Assembly: GCA_964035575.1 (NCBI GenBank)
Contig: OZ037871.1
Span: forward strand, 248,001 to 312,000
Reading direction: 5' to 3'
Source: Rhynchopus sp. YZ270_cl-10
Taxonomy: Eukaryota; Euglenozoa; Diplonemea; Diplonemida; Diplonemidae
Length of the DNA stretch: 64,000 bases
The position numbers and the translations under genes were made by a program. The notes under the pieces are model-generated. The model made no database searches. It saw only the letters and a list, made by a program, of their open reading frames with translations, and was not told the origin of the DNA. Positions 10,301 through 19,700 of the stretch are shown one piece after another. Every line of letters starts with the position of its first letter. The stretch's first letter is position 1.

Positions 10301-10549
10301 GAGTTGCTGGAGGAGGTTGTCCTTGGCCACCTCTTCAGTCATGCCGTGTGCAGTCAGCTCCTCAAGGAAGCGTTGGAACACCTTCTCGACCTTCTGCGGG
10401 AACTTCTCGCTCAGGTACGGCAGGATGCCCTCGGTCTCTCCGTCCGCGTCAGGTGCAGGCAGTGCACCTTCGTCGCCCTCAGGCAGGCCTGCCTCCATTC
10501 CGACAAGACCATGCTCAGCCTCGTACTCCTCATGTGGATACTCCTCCAT
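7382..10549 (-). CDS. Multi-pass membrane protein with lipase class 3-like C-terminal domain
   Basis: About 1,055 residues from ATG at 10549, chosen because upstream in-frame sequence is a low-complexity Pro-rich stretch. The N-terminal 260 residues are acidic and soluble. About nine hydrophobic spans follow (for example VYMTMWFVCATIFAVFFGF, IVISSTIAPFFYATITAA, MLVFFIFVFIALVVGG). The last 270 residues carry an alpha/beta-hydrolase-like stretch: PIVMLGHGTNGGVARLVAAR, GLPAITFNSPG, then NEINVLSTNDLSSIVG, which parallels the elbow and Asp region of lipase class 3 proteins. The elbow reads GHGTNGG where GHSLGG is usual, so the nucleophilic Ser is absent or replaced by Thr. A degenerate or non-catalytic lipase domain on a membrane scaffold is the best reading. 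I do not recognise a named family. Confidence 0.85.
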   Translation of the reverse strand: MEEYPHEEYEAEHGLVGMEAGLPEGDEGALPAPDADGETEGILPYLSEKFPQKVEKVFQRFLEELTAHGMTEEVAKDNLLQQLMNQPAFEYTIWRIILTESDFQDTEEEIQESQEAGELFDWLQVFGGGQTLDDQTIDILLCNYFPNRYQELMDFLESEYPEVQNKDFEFHFLKNKVRKQAERLNDGSEAGEEVQDMDDTIGKQKASPTLRQVNAEQRGSLGAARPPILTKNNGRTRWLYENARIARMYNRRWYGNLFKSFISEIGMSVGFRVYMTMWFVCATIFAVFFGFHEMFTLFHRLFSPEEFSFLSQVAIFSCILLGVVFLGSYFTALDRVLKGWIFMDDETYYGDEDWSKTYNDKLEKEGDLDLDPVSNPVERTRAMHLIPGVKERTFMLLPGGRKGYYRREFWLGVIVISSTIAPFFYATITAAVDSENVYTAVGHFVHFNLMSAVVFTYSYWLYMWYFGLRKKYAAYKRNKGLNKTLKKGEKVPYAQDQDYLCEWGLDERSVRRNIFTIGLTIAPLLLMFWVGSYNSIKVTVPWIITAGVIVVVLLCLREVWRSEVWQDRMYYVVLVLLLVFFGFSFAGAIAAKSSVIAVFVLLLFMTQLLLIRHRPIANVDEVTWLFEYIKKIQMNGGGVMSPTPAGGDGEGLEPKTPGQQQRDKKKKLRKTLKLEHAITAHTDPNREGSFIPLNDVFAAFTDMPCLNRCFGNNNGIDEDTLPVPDHTKRGWWRLSDRYWGDVAEFPTIEARGRCEPTEKLILTMSPKLAGWFMLVFFIFVFIALVVGGDVDGPAATLLSVDASRTEGLTPMLVRPPICRLNFGTAQMSINDLALLTWLSSNTAIYNILELPRLFNRTERVHLVNFVYEEQKFYHYYVPSTGESYITMRQEAGAVTRMRDLDMWGESMLFGVMSTVIPFIRFFSEDLAHKVVDQFTFLKTMLDPTDNDDDVLAKATAYIHLWKAGVLDLTYDTSGSVVYNGAQTPIVMLGHGTNGGVARLVAARFGLPAITFNSPGTRWLLNRYLVPDNSHNEINVLSTNDLSSIVGMQSGARQYT

Positions 10550-10919
10550 CGTGTGTGGTGGCAAGATACCAAGGAAGCCCCGTGTGCAGAGTGCAGGGAG
10601 AAGGGGGGAGGGGGGGAGGAAGGGGGGGGAGGGGAACGCCTGTGGAAGAGGGGTGGTGAATGTTGGAGGGGTTGGGGAAGTATGGAAATATAAAGTGGGG
10701 TGGGGTGGGGTGGGGTGTGTGTGGTGGGGTTGCTTGTGACCGTTGTGGGTCAAGTGACTTTTGGACCAAAAATTTTGATAGGGGGGGGCGGAGAAAAGTT
10801 GGATTTTGAAAACGGGAAAATATAAAACATCTGAGTTTTTTTAGCTAGTCTGATAAACGAAAATCAGAGAATTTTTCGTTGATCGCACCGGATTTTGTTG
10901 GAGTGTGTAGGGACAAAAT

Positions 10920-10955
<36 letters not shown>

Positions 10956-11868
10956 TTTCTGTGGATAAGTTGTGTCGTGTTTACATCGCTCTCACCAAAA
11001 ATTCGGGCACTCAGATATATTTCCATTTCCTCCCCACAACATTTGCAAGGCAGTTGTCTCAATAAAAAAAAAATTTCAGCGTACGCTGCGGCTTCTAAAA
11101 ACGGGGGGAAGAAAAATCGCGAATGAAAAAATGGGGGAGATTGAAAAGTGGGTACGCTTCCTCACCCAGATCACGCATTTGTTCTTTTCTTTTCCGGGGA
11201 CATGACACTTGTGACATATCATAGTGGTCCGGGAGGGGTCGATATTGACAGGTCACCGACAGGTCGTGACACGTCGCTGACAGGTCGTTGACCAACTTCC
11301 GAAAGCACCACATAGGAAATCTAGTACACGCGAAGACGATTCTCGTGCTCACGCCACACTATATCAATGCAACAGGATAGACCTAGTGTGGGAGAAGCTG
11401 TAATGGAATAGAGCACAATCCCTGAGTCGGATTTCGGCGGATAAAAGAAAAAAAGAAAAGTCGTCATGGAAGCTGGGGGAAAGGGGAGGGGGTTATAAAT
11501 AAAATACCAACAGACCATGGTCCGTGGTGCAGGTGCAGTACCGAGGGAGAAGCGATTCTGAAGTAGGTAACCTCAACGTGCCAGACACACCAGCATGCTG
11601 ACGGAGGCGTCGCCAGCACAATCGTTGTGAAGTGTTCCTACAGTGTTGCTGCAGTGCGGGCTCGTGGCCCCTCGTATTGCAACCCCAAAAAGAAGGGACA
11701 TTTGAAATATCCATGAACCTCATGGCACACAGATGTCTTTCAACAACAATCGGAAAAATGCCGCTATAACCGACAGTACTTTTGCATCTTACACACATGG
11801 GGGAAAAGGGGAAAGAAATAAAGAAAAAGGCATCAGACGTGACCATGTCCCGACTGTTTGCCACCACC
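10550..11868. other. Spacer with A33 run and GACAGGTC repeats, no gene
   Basis: Pyrimidine-rich (on the minus strand) leader of the lipase-like gene at 10560-10720, an A33 run at 10921-10953, and four imperfect copies of GACAGGTC / GACACGTC at 11245-11295. From about 11060 the sequence resembles 16050-16160, and from about 11390 it resembles 16140-16170 and 16350-16780, as part of the tandem duplication of the WD40 genes. Confidence 0.5.
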
Positions 11869-14800
11869 TCACAGTGTCCACATGATGAGCGCACCTTCGT
11901 GGCCCACAGTTGCCAGACGCGACCCGTCGGGTGAGAAGGCCAGGCGCGGCACAGCCTGCAAGTGTCCCACCAGATCCTCCAGCACTGCACCGTCGCTGGA
12001 GCTCCACACCGTCACATCGCCCTCACCCACAGATGCAATCACAGTCCCGTCCGGCGAGAAGCTGCTGTCAAACACAACCCCAGACCGGGTCTGCAGCGAC
12101 AGACGCTCGTACGACGGACCGCCAAAGCCTCCAGCCCAGCCTGTCACGCTCACAACCCCGTTGTCCAGGCCCCGCAGCAGCTCGCCGTTGTGGAACGACA
12201 GCGCAGTCACACGGCCACCCACAGACCGCAGCTCTGCAGCAGACGTTGCATTCTCCAGACCCCACACAGTCACCACCTCGTCCACCTCCGTCCCCCACAC
12301 CGTTGCAAGGTGCGACCCGTCCACAGAGAAGGCCACGTCGCGTGCGTGCCGCTGCATCACTGCAGACGGCGCCCACCCCGCCACCTCGAAGACACGTGTG
12401 CGCACGTCACCGCCACCCCCGCTCACCAGGTAGCGTCCGTCACCTGACCACGCCACACGACGCACAGGCACACTGCCAGAGCCGTTCAGGTTCACCAGTT
12501 CGCGCGTCAGCACCCCTGTCGCCGCATCGCACACAACCACACGGCCACCCTCGCCTCCAAGCGCCACACTCGTCCCGTCCGGCGAATACGCAATGTCGTA
12601 CACACGGAAGTCGGCACACCCCATCTGCACCAGCTGCACACCCGTCGCCACGTCAAACACACGCACAGCACCGTCCCACGCACCTGTCGCCACACGACCA
12701 CCGTCCGCAGAGAAACCCACAGACAGCAGCCGTCCCGGGTGCTGCACCTGCCACTCGCAGTGTCGCGACGCCCTCCCACACCTCCTCGGCACTGTGTCCA
12801 CCCCACACTGCTGAGGCTCGGGCAGCGGCTCAGGTGTTGCAGCTGGTGGTGTCGGGGTACCACTCACCCACGGGTACGGAGTTGCAGATGGTGGTGTCGG
12901 GGTGCCACTCACCCACGGGTACGGTGTCGTCGGTGTGGGTGTTGCTCCTGGGGTCAGCACCGGTGAAGCGGATGTGATCGGTGATGCGGAGGGTGAATGA
13001 GATGCCGGAGCTGGCGTCCAAGTGACTGTCGGAGGAGAATCAGTGTGGGGTGCATGCGACACAGATGGCACAGGTGTCGCACCTCCACAGCTCCAAGAAA
13101 ACACAAGATCAGAGTCGGCATATGCCTGACGTTTAGAGTGCAAAGTAATGTTGAAGTTCCCTGCAACACTGAAGGTTCCACTAAAAGCAGTCGAGCCCCA
13201 GTGACTCGCCAATATGGTCCCGTTGCTGTTCATAAATGCGAATTCGACTCCGTAGTTATATGCGTTGGAGGCAGCAGCAATGTCAAGGAGTCCTGTGCAG
13301 GGAATAAGCCAACTGAAAATACCCTGTTCTGAATACATCCGCTCGTACGTCCCAGCAGGCGGCAGTGTCAGGTATCTGGAAGCATCAACACCTGCTACAG
13401 GCACAATTGCAGGTCCAGTGTTGCATTCCCACTCGAAGATGAATTCGTCCTCGCGATAGTTACTGTACCCATTTGTGTCGTTGAACACAACCATCATCTC
13501 ACCATTGGCAGGATACGTGGCAATGTAACGCTCTCGGTTTTCCACAAATGAAGCAAGCACGTACCCATCACTGTTTTGAAGTGTCACTATCTCGCCGTTC
13601 CTATAGGTGCTGATGTTTCTGAACGTGACCTCGACTGTTCCCACACACTGAAATGTCCAGCACACAACGTACTCTGCTCTCACGGGTGCTCTGATTGAGG
13701 CAACCAACGGTGGTGACAACAGCGCTTCGCACGCGGCACGTGGAACAACTGTTGGTGGTGAAGGTGTCTCAGGTGCAGGTGTCAGATCGTGTGAGGGAAA
13801 TTCAGGTCTCGTCCCTCCACAGCTCCAAGCAAACACAAGATCAGAGTCGGCATACGCCTGACGTTTAGAGTGCAAAGTAATGTTGAAGTTCCCTGCAACA
13901 CTGAAGGTTCCACTAAAAGCAGTCGAGCCCCAGTGACTCGCCAATATGGTCCCGTTGCTGTTCATAAATGCGAATTCGACTCCGTAGTTGTATGCGTTGG
14001 AGGCAGCAGCAATGTCAAGGAGCCCTGTGCAGGGAATAAGCCAACTGAAAATGCCCTGTTCTGAATACATCCGCTCGTACGTCCCAGCAGACGGCAGTGT
14101 CAGGTATCTGGAAGCATCAACACCTGCTACAGGCACAACTGCAGGTCCAGTGTTGCATTCCCACTCGAAGATGAATTCGTCCTCGCGATAGTTACTGTAC
14201 CCATTTGTGTCGTTGAACACAACCATCATCTCACCATTGGCAGGGTACGTGGCAATGTAACGCTCTCGGTTTTCCACAAATGAAGCAAGCACGTACCCAT
14301 CACTGTTTTGAAGTGTCACTATCTCGCCGTTCCTATAGGTGCTGATGTTTCTGAACGTGACCTCGACTGTGCCCACACACTGAAATGTCCAGCACACAAC
14401 GTACTCTGCTCTCACGGGTGCTCTGATTGAGGCAACCAACGGTGGCGACAACAGCGCTTCGCACGCGGCACGTGGAACAACTGTTGGTGGTGAAGGTGTG
14501 TCAGGTGCAGGTGTCAGATCGTGTGAGGGAAATTCAGGTCTCGTCCCTCCACAGCTCCAAGCAAACACAAGATCAGAGTCGGCATACGCCTGACGTTTAG
14601 AGTGCAAAGTAATGTTGAAGTTCCCTGCAACACTGAAGGTTCCACTGAAAGCAGTCGAGCCCCAGTGACTCGCCAATATGGTCCCGTTGCTGTTCATAAA
14701 TGCGAATTCGACTCCGTAGTTATATGCGTTGGAGGCAGCAGCAATGTCAAGGAGTCCTGTGCAGGGAATAAGCCAACTGAAAATGCCCTGTTCTGAATAC

Positions 14801-15321
14801 ATCCGCTCGTACGTCCCAGCAGACGGCAGTGTCAGGTATCTGGAAGCATCAACACCTGCTACAGGCACAATTGCAGGTCCAGTGTTGCATTCCCACTCGA
14901 AGATGAATTCGTCCTCGCGATAGTTACTGTACCCATTTGTGTCGTTGAACACAACCATCATCTCACCATTGGCAGGGTACGTGGCAATGTAACGCTCTCG
15001 GTTTTCCACAAATGAAGCAAGCACGTACCCATCACTGTTTTGAAGTGTCACTATCTCGCCGTTCCTATAGGTGCTGATGTTTCTGAACGTGACCTCGACT
15101 GTGCCCACACACTGAAATGTCCAGCACACAACGTACTCTGCTCTCACGGGTGCTCTGATTGAGGCAACCAACGGTGGTGACAACAGCGCTTCGCACGCGG
15201 CACGTGGAACAACTGTTGGTGGTGAAGGTGTCTCAGGTGCATCAGTAATTGGGCTGGTAGGTAACGGCAGAGGCACCGCACGCGACAGGGAGAGACACGA
15301 CACTACAAGGAGCCAACGCAT
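11869..15321 (-). CDS. Secreted protein: three 244-residue Cys-paired repeats plus seven-bladed WD40 propeller (copy A)
   Basis: 1,150 residues from ATG at 15321. A signal peptide (MRWLLVVSCLSLSRAVPLPL) is followed by three near-identical 244-residue repeats. Each repeat has two beta-rich halves, each with a Cys pair (CWTFQCVGTVEVTF..FEWEC and WLIPCTGLLDI..FAWSC), resembling CUB or PPC-type carbohydrate or protein binding modules without a firm match. A Pro/Thr linker with two YPWVSGTPTPP units leads to a C-terminal WD40 domain with seven visible blades, from LLSVGFSADGGRVATGAWDG to LAFSPDGSRLATVGHEG. The signal peptide implies an extracellular or lumenal propeller, which is unusual for WD40. 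No transmembrane span is seen. Upstream, ACCCCACCCACAG lies about 50 nt before the ATG and is a good splice acceptor. Function unknown. Confidence 0.88.
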   Translation of the reverse strand: MRWLLVVSCLSLSRAVPLPLPTSPITDAPETPSPPTVVPRAACEALLSPPLVASIRAPVRAEYVVCWTFQCVGTVEVTFRNISTYRNGEIVTLQNSDGYVLASFVENRERYIATYPANGEMMVVFNDTNGYSNYREDEFIFEWECNTGPAIVPVAGVDASRYLTLPSAGTYERMYSEQGIFSWLIPCTGLLDIAAASNAYNYGVEFAFMNSNGTILASHWGSTAFSGTFSVAGNFNITLHSKRQAYADSDLVFAWSCGGTRPEFPSHDLTPAPDTPSPPTVVPRAACEALLSPPLVASIRAPVRAEYVVCWTFQCVGTVEVTFRNISTYRNGEIVTLQNSDGYVLASFVENRERYIATYPANGEMMVVFNDTNGYSNYREDEFIFEWECNTGPAVVPVAGVDASRYLTLPSAGTYERMYSEQGIFSWLIPCTGLLDIAAASNAYNYGVEFAFMNSNGTILASHWGSTAFSGTFSVAGNFNITLHSKRQAYADSDLVFAWSCGGTRPEFPSHDLTPAPETPSPPTVVPRAACEALLSPPLVASIRAPVRAEYVVCWTFQCVGTVEVTFRNISTYRNGEIVTLQNSDGYVLASFVENRERYIATYPANGEMMVVFNDTNGYSNYREDEFIFEWECNTGPAIVPVAGVDASRYLTLPPAGTYERMYSEQGIFSWLIPCTGLLDIAAASNAYNYGVEFAFMNSNGTILASHWGSTAFSGTFSVAGNFNITLHSKRQAYADSDLVFSWSCGGATPVPSVSHAPHTDSPPTVTWTPAPASHSPSASPITSASPVLTPGATPTPTTPYPWVSGTPTPPSATPYPWVSGTPTPPAATPEPLPEPQQCGVDTVPRRCGRASRHCEWQVQHPGRLLSVGFSADGGRVATGAWDGAVRVFDVATGVQLVQMGCADFRVYDIAYSPDGTSVALGGEGGRVVVCDAATGVLTRELVNLNGSGSVPVRRVAWSGDGRYLVSGGGGDVRTRVFEVAGWAPSAVMQRHARDVAFSVDGSHLATVWGTEVDEVVTVWGLENATSAAELRSVGGRVTALSFHNGELLRGLDNGVVSVTGWAGGFGGPSYERLSLQTRSGVVFDSSFSPDGTVIASVGEGDVTVWSSSDGAVLEDLVGHLQAVPRLAFSPDGSRLATVGHEGALIMWTL
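13045..15240 (-). repeat. Three 732-bp intragenic repeats, copy A
   Basis: Tandem in-frame 732-bp units encode the Cys-paired repeats. They differ at only a handful of positions (for example TCGTGTGAGG linkers retained, GGCGGCAGTG versus GACGGCAGTG). Copy A units share ISTYRNGEIV and FVENRERY, which differ from copy B. Confidence 0.85.
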
Positions 15322-16780
15322 TGTGTGACTTGACGGCAGAACTACGCTTGCCTGTGGGTGGGGTTCTGAAGAGTTATCTGGTAAGTGTTGGAGGTCTGGA
15401 GGGGTTGGAAAATATGTGGAAATTTAAAGTGGGGGTGCTGTAGGTTTTGTTGCCCTTCGCGGGTCAAGTGGCTTTTGTTTTATTTTTATTTTATCTTGGT
15501 GTTCACTCTTTAGCGTTGTCGTACCATGTGTGGCCGCTCTTTTTGTTCTATGCAGAGTAAACCCGGGACCGTGTCCCGGAGGGTGGGTACCGTTTTCCAC
15601 GCCTAGGACGTGGGTTGCCGTTACACGGAGGTCACCTCCCCGTTGTTGCCACACAGGGTATACAGACAGCACACCTCCCCCCTCAGAGTGTGGCAGCATC
15701 ATTATAGACACTGGCCTGAATTCAAAAGTGGAAACCTTATAAAGGTTCCCGCGATCAGCTGATATACTGGTCGGGTGTGTTCGCTTGTAGTTTTCTTTTC
15801 TGGTAGTAAAAGTTTTTTTTTTTTCCGGATAAAAACTTTTCAGGGGGGCACCACCAAATAAAGTTGTATTGATCGCCAACAGAACTTTTTTAAACATGGA
15901 AAAAAATTCTCAACGCACACCATGGTTGTACAAAGCACTCGATAAGTAACAGGTACTCGAAGATTAATTTGTTTTTTTTTCGAGTCGAAGATCGAGTACT
16001 CGGTCAAGGGGGGAAGTTCGTACTTGAGTACTTGATACAACCATGGTTCACACGCTGTTGCTTCTAAAAACGGGGAGAGTAGAGAACTTGCGGAGTGGAA
16101 AAATGGGGGGGATTGAAAAGTGGGAACGCTTCCTCATGCGGGAGAAGCTGTAATGGAATGGAGCACAATCCCTGAGTCGCTAAAGGGAGGGAGGGAGGGA
16201 TAATTGTAGTGTCGGAGAACTCTAAACTGGCGGATAAAAAAGAATATAGCCGGTTTTTGTTCTCTCAAAAAAAGGAGGATAGTTGATTGGGGGATTAAAA
16301 AAAAACTGGAAAAAAAAGGGGGGATAAATGATTCATCCCCCCTACCTGTAATTTCGGCGGATAAAAGAAAAAAGAAAAGTCGTCATGGAAGCTGGGGGAG
16401 GGGGTAAAAAATAAAATATCAACAGACCATGGTCCGTGGTGCAGGTGCAGTACCGAGGGAGAAGCAATGCTAAATAAGGTAACCTCACAACATGCAGAGA
16501 TATGTCACCTCCACCAGCATGCTGACGGAGGCGTCGCCAGCACAATCGTTGTGAAGTGTTCCTACAGTGTTGCTGCAGTGCGGGCTCGTGGCCTCTCGTA
16601 TTGCAACCCCAAAAAGAATGGGCATTTGAAATATCCATGAACCTCATGGACACACAGATGTCTTTCAACAACAATCGGAAAATCGCCTCTTACCGACAGT
16701 ACTTTTGCATGGGAGAAAAGGGGAAAGAAATAAAGAAAAAGGCATCAGACGTGACCATGTCCCGACTGTTTGCCACCACC
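15322..16780. other. Spacer between the WD40 paralogs, no gene
   Basis: Contains the leader of copy A, a segment at 15600-15710 sharing ACAGACAGCACAC and GTGGCAG motifs with 40410-40560, palindromes AACCTTATAAAGGTT and ATCAGCTGAT near 15735-15765, the inverted-repeat element at 15918-16047, and the 3' flank of copy B, which resembles that of copy A. Confidence 0.5.
15918..16047. mobile_element. Short inverted-repeat element, ACCATGGTTGTA..TACAACCATGGT
   Basis: A 130-bp segment with perfect 12-bp terminal inverted repeats and an interior of ACTCGA-type palindromic motifs. Unit 1 of the tandem duplication lacks it at the corresponding place (about 11083, TCAGCGTACGCTG), so it looks like an insertion after duplication or a loss in unit 1. 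A target duplication is not clear; CAC occurs on both sides. Confidence 0.55.
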
Positions 16781-19700
16781 TCACAGTGTCCACATGATGA
16801 GCGCACCTTCGTGGCCCACAGTTGCCAGACGCGACCCGTCGGGTGAGAAGGCCAGGCGCGGCACAGCCTGCAAGTGTCCCACCAGATCCTCCAGCACTGC
16901 ACCGTCGCTGGAGCTCCACACCGTCACATCGCCCTCACCCACAGATGCAATCACAGTCCCGTCCGGCGAGAAGCTGCTGTCAAACACAACCCCAGACCGG
17001 GTCTGCAGCGACAGACGCTCGTACGACGGACCGCCAAAGCCTCCAGCCCAGCCTGTCACGCTCACAACCCCGTTGTCCAGGCCCCGCAGCAGCTCGCCGT
17101 TGTGGAACGACAGCGCAGTCACACGGCCACCCACAGACCGCAGCTCTGCAGCAGACGTTGCATTCTCCAGACCCCACACAGTCACCACCTCGTCCACCTC
17201 CGTCCCCCACACCGTTGCAAGGTGCGACCCGTCCACAGAGAAGGCCACGTCGCGTGCGTGCCGCTGCATCACTGCAGACGGCGCCCACCCCGCCACCTCG
17301 AAGACACGTGTGCGCACGTCACCGCCACCCCCGCTCACCAGGTAGCGTCCGTCACCTGACCACGCCACACGACGCACAGGCACACTGCCAGAGCCGTTCA
17401 GGTTCACCAGTTCGCGCGTCAGCACCCCTGTCGCCGCATCGCACACAACCACACGGCCACCCTCGCCTCCAAGCGCCACACTCGTCCCGTCCGGCGAATA
17501 CGCAATGTCGTACACACGGAAGTCGGCACACCCCATCTGCACCAGCTGCACACCCGTCGCCACGTCAAACACACGCACAGCACCGTCCCACGCACCTGTC
17601 GCCACACGACCACCGTCCGCAGAGAAACCCACAGACAGCAGCCGTCCCGGGTGCTGCACCTGCCACTCGCAGTGTCGCGACGCCCTCCCACACCTCCTCG
17701 GCACTGTGTCCACCCCACACTGCTGAGGCTCGGGCAGCGGCTCAGGTGTTGCAGCTGGTGGTGTCGGGGTACCACTCACCCACGGGTACGGAGTTGCAGA
17801 TGGTGGTGTCGGGGTGCCACTCACCCACGGGTACGGTGTCGTCGGTGTGGGTGTTGCTCCTGGGGTCAGCACCGGTGAAGCGGATGTGGGTGCGCCTGTT
17901 GGGATAGTGATCGGTGATGCGGAGGGTGAATGAGATGCCGGAGCTGGCGTCCAAGTGACTGTCGGAGGAGAATCAGTGTGGGGTGCATGCGACACAGATG
18001 GCACAGGTGTCGCACCTCCACAGCTCCAAGCAAATACAAACTCAGAGTCGTCATACGCCTGATACACAGAGTGCAAAGTAATGTTGAAGTTCCCTGCAAC
18101 ACTGAAGGTTCCACTAAAAGCAGTCGAACTCCAGTCCCTCGCCAATATGGTCCCGTTGCTGTTCATAAATGTGAAGTCGACTCCGTACCGACTTGAGTTG
18201 GAGGAAGCAGCAATGTCAAGCATTCCTGTGCAGGGAATAAGCCAACTGACAACACCCGGTTCTGAATACATCCGCTCGTACGTCCCAGCAGACGGCAGTG
18301 TCAAGTATCTGGAAGCATCAACACCTGCTACAGGCACAACTGCAGGTCCAGTGTTGCATTCCCACTCGAAGATGAATTCGTTCTCGCTGTAGTTACTGTA
18401 CCCATTTGTGTCGTTGAACACAACCATCATCTCACCGTTGGCAGGGTACGTGGCAATGTAACGCTCTCGGTTATCTCTAAATGAAGCAAGCACGTACCCA
18501 TCACTGTTTTGAAGTGTCACTCTCCCGCCGTTGTCGTATGTGGTGATGTTTCTGAACGTGACCTCGACTGTTCCCACACACTGAAATGTCCAGCACACAA
18601 CGTACTCTGCTCTAACGGGTGCTCTGATTGAGGCAACCAACGGTGGCGACAACAGCGCTTCGCACGCGGCACGTGGAACAACTGTTGGTGGTGAAGGTGT
18701 CTCAGGTGCAGGTGTCAGATCGTGTGAGGGAAATTCAGGTCTCGTCCCTCCACAGCTCCAAGCAAACAGAAGCTCAGAGTCGTCATACGCCTGATACACA
18801 GAGTGCAAAGTAATGTTGAAGTTCCCTGCAACACTGAGGGTTCCACTGAAAGCAGTCGAACTCCAGTCCCTCGCCAATATGGTCCCGTTGCTGTTCATAA
18901 ATGTGAAGTCGACTCCGTACCGACTTGAGTTGGAGGAAGCAGCAATGTCAAGCATTCCTGTGCAGGGAATAAGCCAACTGACAACACCCGGTTCTGAATA
19001 CATCCGCTCGTACGTCCCAGCAGACGGCAGTGTCAAGTATCTGGAAGCATCAACACCTGCTACAGGCACAATTGCAGGTCCAGTGTTGCATTCCCACTCG
19101 AAGATGAATTCGTTCTCGCTGTAGTTACTGTACCCATTTGTGTCGTTGAACACAACCATCATCTCACCGTTGGCAGGGTACGTGGCAATGTAACGCTCTC
19201 GGTTATCTCTAAATGAAGCAAGCACGTACCCATCACTGTTTTGAAGTGCCACTCTCCCGCCGTTGTCGTATGTGGTGATGTTTCTGAACGTGACCTCGAC
19301 TGTTCCCACACACTGAAATGTCCAGCACACAACGTACTCTGCTCTCACGGGTGCTCTGATTGAGGCAACCAACGGTGGTGACAACAGCGCTTCGCACGCG
19401 GCACGTGGAACAACTGTTGGTGGTGAAGGTGTCTCAGGTGCAGGTGTCAGATCGTGTGAGGGAAATTCAGGTCTCGTCCCTCCACAGCTCCAAGCAAACA
19501 GAAGCTCAGAGTCGTCATACGCCTGATACACAGAGTGCAAAGTAATGTTGAAGTTCCCTGCAACACTGAAGGTTCCACTAAAAGCAGTCGAACTCCAGTC
19601 CCTCGCCAATGTGGTCCCGTTGCTGTTCATAAATGTGAAGTCGACTCCGTACCGACTTGAGTTGGAGGAAGCAGCAATGTCAAGCATTCCTGTGCAGGGA

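Larger units (their letters stand above)
11060..15375 (-). repeat. Tandem segmental duplication, unit 1
   Basis: This segment corresponds to about 16050-20310 (unit 2). The offset is 4,912 bp across the WD40 region and 4,933 bp after a 21-bp indel in the linker. Homology continues about 350 bp or more beyond the stop codons, with indels, and about 50 bp upstream of the ATGs, ending near TTCTGAAGAG. Confidence 0.8.

Noticed and set aside
11858-12977. Plus-strand frames antisense to the WD40 regions, identical in both units
   Set aside because: The identity follows from the duplication; the minus strand encodes a clear propeller.
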